NCBI RefSeq assembly: GCF_003626695.1 | Contig: NZ_RBAH01000020.1 | Span: 1 to 64,000 of the forward strand | Direction: 5' to 3' | DNA from: Paenibacillus ginsengarvi | Lineage (GTDB): Bacteria; Bacillota; Bacilli; Paenibacillales; NBRC-103111 | Length of the DNA stretch: 64,000 bases | Shown: positions 18,401-26,890 of the stretch, piece by piece | Layout of the letters: each line of letters begins with the position of its first letter | Numbering within the stretch: the stretch's first letter is position 1 | Made by a program: the position numbers and the translations under genes | The notes under the pieces: model-generated | What the model was told of the DNA's origin: nothing | The model's input: only the letters and a program-made list of their open reading frames with translations | The model's database searches: none

Positions 18401-18780
18401 TGGCTGTTAGTCTTCAGGTGCTGCTGGCGCAGCTCGAATCCGGGCTGGGCCGGCTCAGCCCGGCTGAAGCGATCAACCGGCTGGAAGCGCTGGCCGGACT
18501 GTACCCCGATCCGCGGGAGCAAGCAGCCATCCGTTATGCCATGTGGAAGCTGGACCCGGAATTGCAGAAGCATGATGGGGCCGCCGCACGGCAGCTAAAC
18601 GAAGAGCTTTATCGCAAATCGGGCAAACGAGTGTATGCCGACCGCTGCCGCGAGCTTGGCTCCTATTGCACAGTGTCCGCAGCGCCGCCCCCGATGCCTT
18701 CCCTTGCGGCCGAGGCCGTTCAAGCCGCTGGAGGCTCGCCTAGATTGCCGGAAGATATTGAGCTTTATCTGAATCGTTAA
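15445..18780 (+). CDS. BTAD-AAA-TPR transcriptional activator (SARP/AfsR-like)
   Basis: A 1111-residue regulator. Residues 1-90 resemble the winged helix seen in SARP proteins (AALLLAYLILAADRPQSRRR). Residues 95-240 form a bacterial transcriptional activation domain (FERAAQGNTLYELRQAEELY; EETYRLLMRLHGCRKDMAGV). Residues 250-450 form an AAA_16/STAND NTPase (Walker A GEAGIGKTR near 278; Walker B LLLGLDDLQW). The last 500 residues are TPR-type helical repeats (YDQTLECLRKRMELAG and similar). Such proteins integrate a ligand signal at the TPR part with ATP binding. The start is TTG with GGGGGG 8 bases upstream. It is divergent from the SLH protein at 10476-15179 and precedes a secreted protein gene, so both are candidate targets. 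A TTGACA box (15352-15357) is the only promoter hint, with a poor -10. Confidence 0.82.
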   Translation: MAGYSFQLLGSLNIALGVTPVTNIPGKKAALLLAYLILAADRPQSRRRIAFDFWPDSSEKQALSNLRKLLHDLRAGVPELDRFIRITPAYMQWNPELPCDSDVRAFERAAQGNTLYELRQAEELYRGELLPGFYEEWIEAKREELLQIYRNVLDKLTALLENRRDYEAALLFANKRLSEHPFREETYRLLMRLHGCRKDMAGVAQTYDRLSRVLETELGIAPSAETQQLYSSLMRSGDDLTEAAYSRKPLIGRIGEWGALLDLWQQAKTGTTSMLLLKGEAGIGKTRLALEFKAWAESQGIRTAWAGCYPTVRSLSYTPVTSWLRSIPLPPLSPVWLSELTRLLPELFETFPELPPPAPIRENWQLNKWYEAIERMLLAEQPLLLGLDDLQWCDKETLQFLAYMLRGGSKAKLFVIATMRTCEYANEAVDNFVAGLRLAGNIAEIELAPLTEEHTGRLMAAIVGAPLAELHAPGVHAETGGNPLFIVETMREWQAGKSSSEFCLSPLVKSVIESRLSRLPSASLQLVSVAAAVGKPVTPELLAIVSGMGEETVLGLMEQLTQLKIIREYEDRQYGFTHDTIRSVAYQAGNGSRRKIYHRQIANGLITYHQGWLEPAAAEIAYHFELAGMNAEAAAHYELAAAAAERLYANETRINYYRKLCELLPSDRILPYLMKLGEAWIVVGNWIEAEKSYRQWLERSGGSATIRERSLCDVALGNCLRQQGKYEEARGFLERALRCFELTEDASGVIFTYTTLGLLHYYMGSYDQTLECLRKRMELAGQQSRDDCRLFGVVGHLLYDQCRYDEAVYWIKKQIAIAAGYGDHYTTEQAMGLLALIDMDTDEMDRALAFLADKLELSRSIGDRMGFANGIGMLGRYYWYLGHDERALACIAFCLGEAVAIQDWRVAAIMLSYGGRCLLTRQRLDEADRWLDLSIRLFHKLRTPYFECETLYYASLLRESQDRQESAAEIAEQALQIANRLQRKDMAVSLQVLLAQLESGLGRLSPAEAINRLEALAGLYPDPREQAAIRYAMWKLDPELQKHDGAAARQLNEELYRKSGKRVYADRCRELGSYCTVSAAPPPMPSLAAEAVQAAGGSPRLPEDIELYLNR

Positions 18781-18829
18781 ACTCACCAAGAGAAAGGAAT
18801 CGCCGCGGCGGTCGGGACAGCGCAATCGT

Positions 18830-18865
18830 TTTGAAGCGCTTTTGAAGCGCTTCTCCGCCTACAAT
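18830..18865 (+). promoter_or_regulatory. Tandem palindromic motif before the secreted protein gene
   Basis: TTGAAGCGCTT occurs twice back to back (18830-18852), each copy containing the palindrome AAGCGCTT. A TACAAT-type -10 box follows at about 18860. It could be an operator for the gene at 18900. It resembles a catabolite-responsive element only loosely. Confidence 0.35.
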
Positions 18866-18899
18866 GAAGCTGAGAATATGGACGAGAGGATGAAAGCAA

Positions 18900-19682
18900 T
18901 TGAAAAAGAAAAAACTGGCCACGGCCGCCATACTGGCTGCCACCGTAATCGCAAGCTCTTTCGGCTCCGCTTATGCCGCTGTCAATCTGGAGCCGATCAA
19001 CGCCTTTTTTAACCGGGGCGTCACGTTCGTTTTAAAAGGAGAGCTGTGGCAGCCGAAGGACGAGGACGGTAAACCGCTGACCGCGATTCATTACGAAGGC
19101 AGCAACTACTTGCCGGTACGCGCGCTGGCCGAGGCGTTGAAAATCCCGATCGAATTCGACGCGGATACTCAGAAAATCTATATCGGCGGCCGTCCGGGCG
19201 CGCAAACGCCGCTATTCGCCATGCCGATGGAGATCGACGACATCTATGTGCTTGCGTCCAGAGATCCTGCGGAAACAATGGTGCACAAGAAGCAATTCCA
19301 AGAAGTATTGAAAATCGATCAATACGGGGATATCGTATTTACAACCGATCGGAAATACAAACGGCTTGTGCTCGATGCCGCAGTCGTCAGCCCAGGAGAG
19401 CACACGGTGGACTTTTCGCTGTTTAACGCAAGCGACAAAGCGGGCAACACGTCCCAAACGACACTGCAAAAGCTCTCCGTTCTCCCGGAGGACGGCGTGA
19501 AGCGGCTCATCTTTAATGTCGAGGGGCTGGAGAAAATAAAAATCCATGTGCAAAGCCCCAACCTTAATCCGTACATCTATGCGCGGATCGTAGACACTTC
19601 CTTCTTTGATAACGGCGATCCTAGCGCGAAAGATGCTTCGGGCAGCTCGGGTACGGGCTCGAGTGGTGTGCCGGTTAAGTGA
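18900..19682 (+). CDS. Secreted copper-amine-oxidase-N-like (stalk) domain protein
   Basis: A 260-residue exported protein. Residues 1-27 form a signal peptide (LATAAILAATVIASSFGSAYA). Residues 30-100 form a stalk-domain-like fold (LPVRALAEALKIPIEFD, then TQKIYIGG), the part found at the N-terminus of copper amine oxidases and common in paenibacterial exoproteins without any oxidase. The remainder is beta-rich and has no recognised catalytic motif; the last 20 residues are a Gly/Ser linker. The start is TTG, with GAGAGGATG upstream. It lies 119 bases after the BTAD regulator, in the same direction. Probable role: cell-surface or matrix protein. Confidence 0.75.
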   Translation: MKKKKLATAAILAATVIASSFGSAYAAVNLEPINAFFNRGVTFVLKGELWQPKDEDGKPLTAIHYEGSNYLPVRALAEALKIPIEFDADTQKIYIGGRPGAQTPLFAMPMEIDDIYVLASRDPAETMVHKKQFQEVLKIDQYGDIVFTTDRKYKRLVLDAAVVSPGEHTVDFSLFNASDKAGNTSQTTLQKLSVLPEDGVKRLIFNVEGLEKIKIHVQSPNLNPYIYARIVDTSFFDNGDPSAKDASGSSGTGSSGVPVK

Positions 19683-19726
19683 GTTTCTCGTAATATAGCT
19701 ATTAGTAGCCTCATTTACGAATCCGG

Positions 19727-19763
19727 ATAAACTCAAGCTATCGCAGCTTGAGTTTATTTACGT
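19727..19763 (+). terminator. Rho-independent terminator
   Basis: TAAACTCAAGCT (19728-19739) pairs with AGCTTGAGTTTA (19745-19756) with a 5-base loop, followed by a T-rich tail. It ends the gene at 18900-19682 and can also serve the convergent permease gene. Confidence 0.8.
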
Positions 19764-19819
19764 TTATTTTGGTGCAGTCCATAGTTTGTGGAAGAAGAAA
19801 GTCTTCACTTTTTTGGATT

Positions 19820-22522
19820 TCAACTTGTCGTGCGTGTCGCTTCCGTTGGGGGGACGAGAAGCGCCTTGCGTGCCGGCAGATAGGACAAAGCCAGTGAACA
19901 AGCGAGAGCAGCGCCGAAGTAAGCCAGAATCCTCATAAGGGGAAGAGAATAGTGGAGCGCTTCGAGATTGAATAACGAGTTGAAAGTGAGATAACTTATG
20001 GCAGTTCCGACTGTAAATCCAATGGAAAGTCCAAAGCTTCCAATAAAGAATCCTTCCAACAACAGACTGAGCACCACAGTTTTTGGTCCGATGCCAATTG
20101 TACGCAGCATGCCAATAGATCGGCTGCGCTGGCGAACCAGACGGTACATGACAACGATCAGTCCGAGCATTCCGATGCCGAGTGCAGCGATATTAAAGCC
20201 TTGCAACAGATTTACTATAAAGATCATGGATACATAGAAGCTATTTTCGGACTTTACAATACTTTTTACGGGGGATATATTTTGCAGGGCGAGCAGCCGA
20301 CTGATCTTCTCAATGGCATCGTGGTCCGTATGCAGCCCCAGCTTAATAAAGACGGTGCTGTGAATGTCCAGTTCGCTTTCGGCTAACCGCGCTAGCCCGC
20401 GATTATGGATCCAGATTCCGTAAGAGTCGGATTGGTAACCGCTCTCGGCGGCAATGGCGATAATCGTTTTGAAGACGGTGCGATCCCCGACAACAATTGG
20501 AAATGTATCGCCGACCCGGTTTGTATTTCCACTATTGTATTTCAACAGGTTCTCCGCAACAATGACAGCTTCGTCACTGTCGGCCAGAGCGCTCCACGTT
20601 TCCCTATCGCTGGCGTACCGGTCGTCCCTGGCCCGCAAAGGAATGTCATTCGATTCGGCGAAGCTGCGGTCGATTCCATTAATTTTGATGTCAATGGGTC
20701 CATTCGGACCTTGAGCTTCTTTCCAGAACAACTGCTGTACAGCGGATAGTTGGAAAGGCTCGATTTGAGCGTACTCCTTCGACGTTGCCATATGCCGGAC
20801 CACGGACTCCGTATCCAAGGGGCGCCAGTCCCTTACGACCAAATCATGTCCGCCGGCAAATTCGACTGGTTTGGAATCATTCATGTACTTGCTCATCGAA
20901 TCGCTATAGAGAATGGAGAAGCTGATAAAGCAGGAAACAACTGCGAACAAAAACAGAAGCAAGCCGGTTCGAAGGGGGGGTATATTCATGTTGCGCAAGG
21001 CAAGCCGTATAATAAGCGTGGGGACTGCCAGATTGCGGAATAGATAGAGCAGTCCTTTTTCGATAAGCGGCAATAATTGTACGAAAACCCACACTAGCAC
21101 CGGGAGGGAAAGAAAGATCATCGCAATGATTAGCGGCAGCCGGTTATCGGTTATCCATCTCATTCGGATATCTGGTACTGCAATCAAAGCCGTGCAGAAT
21201 ACCAGGAAAAGAGAACATATAATGAACATCCATTTTCTCGGGATACTCTCGGTTTTATCCGATTTCAGTTTAGGCTGAACGGGTCTTATAGCTTCGACAA
21301 CAGACAATTTAATGGTTTGCCTAGCGATGAGTTTGACACAAATATATACAAAAAGCATGCTTATGCCCAATCCGGAAAAGATGACTCCCGGATCTAATTG
21401 CAGAGGGGCCTTTACATCCATAAGCAACACGTCATCGAAAGATGCTGTGATTCGATCCAGCAAGAGATAGGCCAGCGCCAAGCCCAAGGAGACGCCGAAT
21501 ATGCCGGAACAAAACCCGCATAAAAGCCCTTCGAGCATCATCAATCGTCCCACATCAAACTTGCGCAAGCCGACGGTACGGAGGATGCCCATTTCACTTC
21601 TGCGCTCCTCGGCAATTAGCCGGAATATATTTGTGATGAGGACGATGCCGATGAGAATGGCATTTAAGCTAACGATGCCAATGATAACCGTGATGAACGC
21701 AATGGCATTTTTACGTTCCGTCACAAAATCATCACGAACAGGCACGGCTTCCCATTTTGCAAGAAGCGGTTCGGTGAGCAGGAGATTAGTATAAAAGGTG
21801 CCTTGGACGCCTTCTAAAGAGCGTGCGGTATCCAAATCTACAATTGCAGTAGCTTTCCCATGGTAAATACCGGGATAGCCCGTTAATCCGTGTTCCGGCA
21901 CCACGGCGGTAACCGTTAGCAGGTTCTCACGGTTCGAGTTGTCTATCGCATATACCGTGTCACCGGTCTTTACCCCTAACATTTCAGCGGCATGTGAGGA
22001 TAGGAGTACCTCATTCCGCTGAAGCCCGCTACCAAACGCCGAGCTTAGAAATGGCTCGAAACGAATAGCTTCCGCGGAGTCGACTCCAATTACATTTACA
22101 TAAGGGGAGATTTTCCCGATCGTTCCATTTCCGTTCTTCGTCATGAAGGTAGCAGGAAGGGACATGATGGGGAGGGAGACTCCCGCACTATTTTGGCGGA
22201 TTTCTTGGACGGTTTGGAGGTCGAAGTAGGTATGATCGGCAGCTTCTTGAGTTCGGGAAGGGACATCGTAAGCGATGCGGCCATAGAACTTCTCCAATTC
22301 GGTTTTCATTCCGGCGGTTAAGGCTGTATTCATAAAGATTGTCATCGAGATGAAGGATGTGCTTATGGCTAACCCTACGACCGTCAGCAGTGTCGAACGT
22401 TTCTGTTTCAGCATACTTCGCCAGGCCATTCGACGTAAGTGCGGGTAACGCAAGAGAAGCAGGAGCATATAAGCGGTTAATCCTGCTCCAATGACAGTGA
22501 GGAAAGGAACCGCCTGGGTCAT
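19820..22522 (-). CDS. ABC transporter permease with two FtsX domains
   Basis: A 900-residue membrane protein. It has a first FtsX-type domain (TM helix at about 40-60, MacB-like extracytoplasmic part at 65-250, three TM helices at about 275-400 including FITVIIGIVSLNAILIGIVL), a central TM pair (about 425-480), and a second FtsX domain (MLKQ-like repeat RLALRNMNIPPLRTGLLLFL, and final three TM helices to residue 895). This is the long, duplicated permease type related to MacB/LolCE and to peptide-resistance transporters. It probably exports or removes a lipid or peptide substrate at the membrane. It overlaps the ATPase gene by 4 bases (ATGA), so the pair is translationally coupled. Confidence 0.88.
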   Translation of the reverse strand: MTQAVPFLTVIGAGLTAYMLLLLLRYPHLRRMAWRSMLKQKRSTLLTVVGLAISTSFISMTIFMNTALTAGMKTELEKFYGRIAYDVPSRTQEAADHTYFDLQTVQEIRQNSAGVSLPIMSLPATFMTKNGNGTIGKISPYVNVIGVDSAEAIRFEPFLSSAFGSGLQRNEVLLSSHAAEMLGVKTGDTVYAIDNSNRENLLTVTAVVPEHGLTGYPGIYHGKATAIVDLDTARSLEGVQGTFYTNLLLTEPLLAKWEAVPVRDDFVTERKNAIAFITVIIGIVSLNAILIGIVLITNIFRLIAEERRSEMGILRTVGLRKFDVGRLMMLEGLLCGFCSGIFGVSLGLALAYLLLDRITASFDDVLLMDVKAPLQLDPGVIFSGLGISMLFVYICVKLIARQTIKLSVVEAIRPVQPKLKSDKTESIPRKWMFIICSLFLVFCTALIAVPDIRMRWITDNRLPLIIAMIFLSLPVLVWVFVQLLPLIEKGLLYLFRNLAVPTLIIRLALRNMNIPPLRTGLLLFLFAVVSCFISFSILYSDSMSKYMNDSKPVEFAGGHDLVVRDWRPLDTESVVRHMATSKEYAQIEPFQLSAVQQLFWKEAQGPNGPIDIKINGIDRSFAESNDIPLRARDDRYASDRETWSALADSDEAVIVAENLLKYNSGNTNRVGDTFPIVVGDRTVFKTIIAIAAESGYQSDSYGIWIHNRGLARLAESELDIHSTVFIKLGLHTDHDAIEKISRLLALQNISPVKSIVKSENSFYVSMIFIVNLLQGFNIAALGIGMLGLIVVMYRLVRQRSRSIGMLRTIGIGPKTVVLSLLLEGFFIGSFGLSIGFTVGTAISYLTFNSLFNLEALHYSLPLMRILAYFGAALACSLALSYLPARKALLVPPTEATRTTS

Positions 22523-23229
22523 AAGCTCCTCCCGCGATTCGCCCGGTTCTGTATAATATGGCCGCTGTCCATGTATAAGGTTCTGTGGGCATATTGGGCC
22601 ACGTCCGGGTTGTGAGTGATAAGGATGAACGTAATCCCTTCCGTTCGATTCAAGTGGGCGATCAGATCCATGACCATAACTGTGGTTTTCGAATCGAGGG
22701 CCCCCGTCGGTTCATCCGCCCAGACGATCAGCGGCTGGTTGACGATTGCTCGGGCAATGGCTACCCGCTGTTGCTGCCCGCCTGACATCTCGGATGGACT
22801 GTGGCCCGACCTGTCGCGCAGTCCGACTCTGGATAATGCTTCAAGCGCTTTTTCACGCGCCTGCTTGGGCTTCATTCCCATGCTTAATAACGGCAGCTCG
22901 ACATTCTCTACAGCCGTCAGTACGGGTATCAAATTGTACGCTTGGAAAATAAAGCCCATATGCTTCGCCCGATAGGCGTCGCGGCTTCCGCTGTTCATCT
23001 CGCTCTGATCGACACCGTCGATCCGGATGCTGCCCTGATCGATAGTATCCAGTCCCGACACGCAATTGAGCAGGGTAGTTTTTCCGCAGCCGGAAGGACC
23101 CATAATGGCGACGGTCTCTCCCTTCGATACTTCGAAGGAGATTCCTTTCAAAGCCTCTACTTTATAGTCGGCGTAAGGGTAAATCTTCCATAACCCCTTA
23201 ACGTGCAAAAGGGGCTGCGAAGGGTTCAT
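22519..23229 (-). CDS. ABC transporter ATP-binding protein (MacB/LolD type)
   Basis: A 236-residue ATPase of the MacB/LolD/BceA class: Walker A GPSGCGKTT, Q-loop FQAYNLIPVLTAVENVELPL, signature MSGGQQQRVAIARAI, Walker B VWADEPTGALDSKT, H-loop LITHNPD. The start at 23229 is chosen because GGAG lies 8 bases upstream; an in-frame GTG three codons earlier overlaps that site. It pairs with the FtsX permease downstream. The two-component genes lie 111 bases upstream on the same strand, and a tandem 11-bp repeat in between points to control by that response regulator. Confidence 0.9.
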   Translation of the reverse strand: MNPSQPLLHVKGLWKIYPYADYKVEALKGISFEVSKGETVAIMGPSGCGKTTLLNCVSGLDTIDQGSIRIDGVDQSEMNSGSRDAYRAKHMGFIFQAYNLIPVLTAVENVELPLLSMGMKPKQAREKALEALSRVGLRDRSGHSPSEMSGGQQQRVAIARAIVNQPLIVWADEPTGALDSKTTVMVMDLIAHLNRTEGITFILITHNPDVAQYAHRTLYMDSGHIIQNRANRGRSL

Positions 23230-23299
23230 CGGCTTCACTCCAATCTAAGTAATACAGCCTTTCGGATTATTGTATCCGAACAATATCAATTTTTTGACG

Positions 23300-23321
23300 G
23301 GAAAATGCATGGAAAATGCAT
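23300..23321 (-). promoter_or_regulatory. Tandem 11-bp repeat, probable response-regulator box
   Basis: GGAAAATGCAT occurs twice in direct tandem (23300-23310 and 23311-23321; ATGCATTTTCC on the coding strand). An 11-bp repeat period is what OmpR/PhoB-type dimers bind. It sits about 70 bases upstream of the ABC ATPase start, with a plausible TACAAT -10 box and a TTCGGAT/ATCCGAA dyad between them. Confidence 0.55.
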
Positions 23322-23340
23322 AGTTCGATCGATGTTGGGG

Positions 23341-24354
23341 TTACGGATTGGGTGGGAAAATAGGCAGCATGACGGTGAAGGCCGTCCCCGCGCCCGGCGC
23401 GCTCTCGACATGGATCGCCCCGTTGTGCACTTCGATGAACTCTTTGGCGATGGCAAGGCCGAGGCCGGTTCCGCCGGACATCCGGTTTCGCGAATTTTCC
23501 ACTCGATAGAAGCGTTTGAAGATGTACGGCAAGCTTTCGGGAGCGATGCCCGGTCCGTTGTCCGACACCGTTACCCTAACTTGCCCATCATGGTATTTAT
23601 AATGAACGTCGACCCGTCCCCCTCTCGGCGTATACCGGACGGCATTTCCGATCAGATTGATGAACACCTGTTTGATCCGCGACATATCGCCGTACAATTC
23701 GCCCTCACCCTCGCCATCGAGGTGCAGCGTTATCGATTTAGCTTCCGCCTCGATCTCCAGAATCGATACGATTTCTTCGAGAATGGAGCCGAAGGGAGCC
23801 CATGAACGGTCCAGCGCCAGCTTCCCTGCCTCGGCCAGATTCAAATCCTGCATGTCCTGAATCAGTCTGGACATCCGTTTCGTTTCATCCAGCAGAGGAA
23901 GGAGATGCTCCCGGTCCAAATCCATCGCCCCCTCCAGAATCGTTTCCAGATGCCCCCGCAAAATAGCGATGGGAGTGCGCAGCTCATGAGCGACATCGGC
24001 AACTAGCTGGTTACGGATGGCTTCTCCTTCCGTCAATTGCTCCTTCAGCTTGTTGACCGCATGGGTTATCGTATCGATTTCATTCCGCGATCTCATGGAG
24101 CCGATGGGCGCCGCGGTTCGTTGCCGGACTGCGATTTGTGCTTGTCCGGCTAACCCTTCGAGTCTTTTGCAATAGGTAATGGCCAGCAAATAGGAAAATC
24201 CCGCTATGGTGCTTACAGCGAGCAGCAGTACGGTGACCGGTTCCGCCAGTCCCTCTCCGCCCAGCGAGAGCCCGGTGATGCTACGATTCGATAATAGAAA
24301 AATAACGATGCCAAAAGCCCAGAAGGTTAAAAAAAGCTTCATACGCATTTTCAT
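23341..24354 (-). CDS. Sensor histidine kinase with short extracytoplasmic loop
   Basis: A 337-residue kinase. Two TM helices (about 5-22 and 40-60) enclose a loop of only about 17 residues; then comes a HAMP-like segment (RSRNEIDTITHAVNKL), the H box VADVAHELRTPIAILRG with His123, and the N, G1, F and G2 boxes (NLIGNAVRYTP, DNGPGIAP, FKRFYR, GGTGLGLAI). The very short loop means that a large external ligand is unlikely to be read directly; as in intramembrane-sensing kinases, the signal may come through a membrane partner such as the FtsX permease encoded next door. It overlaps the response-regulator gene by 4 bases. Confidence 0.9.
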   Translation of the reverse strand: MKMRMKLFLTFWAFGIVIFLLSNRSITGLSLGGEGLAEPVTVLLLAVSTIAGFSYLLAITYCKRLEGLAGQAQIAVRQRTAAPIGSMRSRNEIDTITHAVNKLKEQLTEGEAIRNQLVADVAHELRTPIAILRGHLETILEGAMDLDREHLLPLLDETKRMSRLIQDMQDLNLAEAGKLALDRSWAPFGSILEEIVSILEIEAEAKSITLHLDGEGEGELYGDMSRIKQVFINLIGNAVRYTPRGGRVDVHYKYHDGQVRVTVSDNGPGIAPESLPYIFKRFYRVENSRNRMSGGTGLGLAIAKEFIEVHNGAIHVESAPGAGTAFTVMLPIFPPNP

Positions 24355-25082
24355 GTCGGGTCACCGAACTTATAACCAACCCCGTGTACAGTTACAACCA
24401 GCTTGGGGATTGAATAATCGCTCTCGATCTTCTTGCGCAGATTGCGGATGTGCGTGTCGATGGACCGTTCGTAGCCGGAATATTCATCGCCGAGTGCAAT
24501 TTCCAACAGGTCCATCCGGCTATACACCCGGCCCGGATGTTGTGCCAGCGTGCACAGCAACTTGAATTCCGTAGGGGTTAAAAGTATCGGCTGCTGGTCG
24601 AGATAGACTGCATGCTTCGGCAAGTCGATGGACAGCCTGCCTCTCTTCAGCATGCGAGGTTCATCCTCGGCACCGGCCGGCGGCTGCGGCTGATTCTGTC
24701 TTCTGCGGAGCACGACCCTGATCCGAACTTCCAGTTCTCTTAGCGAGAACGGCTTTGTTATATAATCGTCCGCTCCGATTTCCAGCCCCAGCACCTTGTC
24801 GATCTCGTCTGTTTTTGCCGTAAGGAAAATGACCGGAACATCGGAAAATTTGCGTAGACGCCTGCACACATCCAGACCGTTCATCCCGGGCATCATCCAA
24901 TCCAACAGCATCAGGTCGAATCCGGGACCGGGCGGTTCCTCCAATGCCGAAAGCGCTTCTGCGCCGCTAGGGGCTATCGTAACGGAATACCCTTCATTCC
25001 TTAAGTAAGTAGCGATGAAGGCGGTCATTTGCTCTTCGTCATCCACGACTAATAGGCGGATCGGACTTCCCGGCTGCTGCAT
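24351..25082 (-). CDS. OmpR/PhoB-family response regulator
   Basis: A 243-residue regulator. The receiver domain has the acidic pair VVDDEE, the phospho-acceptor Asp61 in LMLLDWMMPGMNG, and the conserved Lys in ADDYITKPFSLREL. The C-terminal winged helix (LTPTEFKLLCTLAQHPGRVYSRMDLL; RSIDTHIRNLRKKIE) binds DNA as a dimer on direct repeats. The start at 25082 has AAGAAGGT upstream; a longer in-frame extension to 25265 has no site. It is the first gene of the RR-HK-ABC-permease set; the tandem repeat at 23300 is the likely target. Confidence 0.92.
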   Translation of the reverse strand: MQQPGSPIRLLVVDDEEQMTAFIATYLRNEGYSVTIAPSGAEALSALEEPPGPGFDLMLLDWMMPGMNGLDVCRRLRKFSDVPVIFLTAKTDEIDKVLGLEIGADDYITKPFSLRELEVRIRVVLRRRQNQPQPPAGAEDEPRMLKRGRLSIDLPKHAVYLDQQPILLTPTEFKLLCTLAQHPGRVYSRMDLLEIALGDEYSGYERSIDTHIRNLRKKIESDYSIPKLVVTVHGVGYKFGDPT

Positions 25083-25289
25083 GATAGACCTTCTTTCTTT
25101 GAAAAGCTTTATACTTCCTTCCATTATACCCGCACAAGTGGCGGGCAGGGAGCCATTTTTTGCTGCACGCAGGATCTTCGTATTTTTTTGACAATGTCTC
25201 GACAAGAAATTCAGATCTTTCCTGTACCATGTATTTTGCTGGTGCAAGTATTGTGGAAACGGCAAAAAAATTGCGAGAGGGGAACAAGA

Positions 25290-26846
25290 ATGAAATTGGG
25301 AGTGCTACGTTTTACGTTGACGGCGTTATTTTGGATAGCTGTTTTTGTCGTGCCGGCCGGAGCGGCCTTAGCAGCAGGGGAGATTCAAAGGCCTGTAGCC
25401 GTGAAAGTCAACGGTAATATGCTGGATGTCGAGGCTCAGCTAATAGATGGAAGAACGATGGTGCCCCTTCGCGCTATCTTCGAGCGGTTGAGCGCCACTT
25501 TGGAATGGGATCCAAACACTCGATCGATTACCGCTACAAAAGGAACTGTAGTCATTCATTTACAAATAGACAACATTGAAGCAAAGATTGGCGATCGGGC
25601 GTCGACCTTGGATGTGCCGCCGTTGTTAGTGAATGGAAGCACTTATGTGCCTTTAAGATTTGTATCTGAGGCTCTTGGAGCAAATGTTGATTTCGATTCC
25701 ACGACGAATACGGCCATTGTTACAACGGATAACAGCTGCAACCTTCCCGGAGGGCAAGTACACAACGGCACCATTAAGCCCGGCGGCGAAACGTGGAGCG
25801 TATGCGGAAGTCCTCACTTTGTAAAGGATGACTTCTATGTTGAAGGTAAGGATAGCCCTAATCTTGTCATTGAAGCGGGCGCAGTGGTTCGCTTCGAGAA
25901 TGGAGCAGGAATTCTTGTCGGTCTTAATGCTCCCGGAGGGCTTGTCGTAGAAGGAACGGAGAAAGATCCGGTTACATTTTCTGCTGACACGGCAGGTGCA
26001 CAGCCCGGCTTCTGGAAAGGCATTCACTTCTATGGTCAGACTGTAAAAGGCCGCGCTTCTATCGACTTTGCTCATATCGAGTACGCTGGGGGATCCAATG
26101 GTGCCGTTACAGTTACGGCAGGAACCTCCCCTGTTGAACTAACCGTGCGCGATACGTTATTTAAGAATAATGCATACGCCGGCATTCAGTTAATGGAAAA
26201 TACCCGTCTGTCTCCACAAAGTAAAAACCTTACGATAACAGGAACGAAGACATCCCCTGATGGCGGCGGGGCGCCGATCGTAACAGCCGCATACGGAACG
26301 AATGGTTTGCCAGATGGCGATTACAAGGAGAACGAGCTTAATGTCGTATTGATTGCGGCTGCCATGTCGTCTACGACGATTAATACGAATACGACTTGGA
26401 ACAAATTGAGTATTCCGTATCAAGCCAAGATTACCGTCTATGTCGATGGTCCATCCAGCCCGGTCTTAACGATTGCGCCTGGAACGGAAACTATATGGGA
26501 AAAGCTTAGCGGCCTGACGGTAGGCAGCTACGATAGAGGCGGATTAATCGCGAAAGGTACGAAGGAACGACCGATTACCTTTACTTCACAGCTGGAACGT
26601 CCCGGAAGCTGGGATGGCATCGGAGCCGGCCCATATGTCGGCAAGGACTTCAAGCTTGAGTATGTGCACGTCAAAGATGCAGTGAATGGAATAACGTTAC
26701 CGGAAGATTTAGGGCCGATCCTAACGAACTCTACAATTGAAAACAGCAAGGAATACGGAATCTACATCAAGAGCTCTAATGTGGCTACCGATTATTTGGC
26801 AGGAAATACGTTCCGCAGCAATGCGAAAGACATTTACACCCAATAA
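25290..26846 (+). CDS. Secreted stalk-domain protein with right-handed beta-helix
   Basis: A 518-residue exported protein. Residues 1-31 form a signal peptide (LTALFWIAVFVVPAGAALAA). Residues 35-140 form a copper-amine-oxidase-N-like domain in two half repeats (DGRTMVPLRAIFERL; NGSTYVPLRFVSEALGA). Residues 150-518 look like a parallel beta-helix (repeated VTFSADTAG, HIEYAGGSNGAVTV, LTNSTIENSKEYGIYI), a fold used for binding or cleaving polysaccharide. No catalytic triad is recognised. The start at 25290 has GAGAGGGG upstream. The gene is followed after 44 bases by a second stalk-domain protein, probably in one transcript. Confidence 0.8.
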   Translation: MKLGVLRFTLTALFWIAVFVVPAGAALAAGEIQRPVAVKVNGNMLDVEAQLIDGRTMVPLRAIFERLSATLEWDPNTRSITATKGTVVIHLQIDNIEAKIGDRASTLDVPPLLVNGSTYVPLRFVSEALGANVDFDSTTNTAIVTTDNSCNLPGGQVHNGTIKPGGETWSVCGSPHFVKDDFYVEGKDSPNLVIEAGAVVRFENGAGILVGLNAPGGLVVEGTEKDPVTFSADTAGAQPGFWKGIHFYGQTVKGRASIDFAHIEYAGGSNGAVTVTAGTSPVELTVRDTLFKNNAYAGIQLMENTRLSPQSKNLTITGTKTSPDGGGAPIVTAAYGTNGLPDGDYKENELNVVLIAAAMSSTTINTNTTWNKLSIPYQAKITVYVDGPSSPVLTIAPGTETIWEKLSGLTVGSYDRGGLIAKGTKERPITFTSQLERPGSWDGIGAGPYVGKDFKLEYVHVKDAVNGITLPEDLGPILTNSTIENSKEYGIYIKSSNVATDYLAGNTFRSNAKDIYTQ

Positions 26847-26890
26847 ACGCTATAAGAGGAACTAGGACCCGCAGGATAAGGGGGATGAAA

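Noticed and set aside
18830..18852. A catabolite-responsive element (CcpA site)
   Set aside because: The TTGAAGCGCTT repeat lacks the spacing and outer bases of a cre site, so it is only noted as a tandem palindrome.
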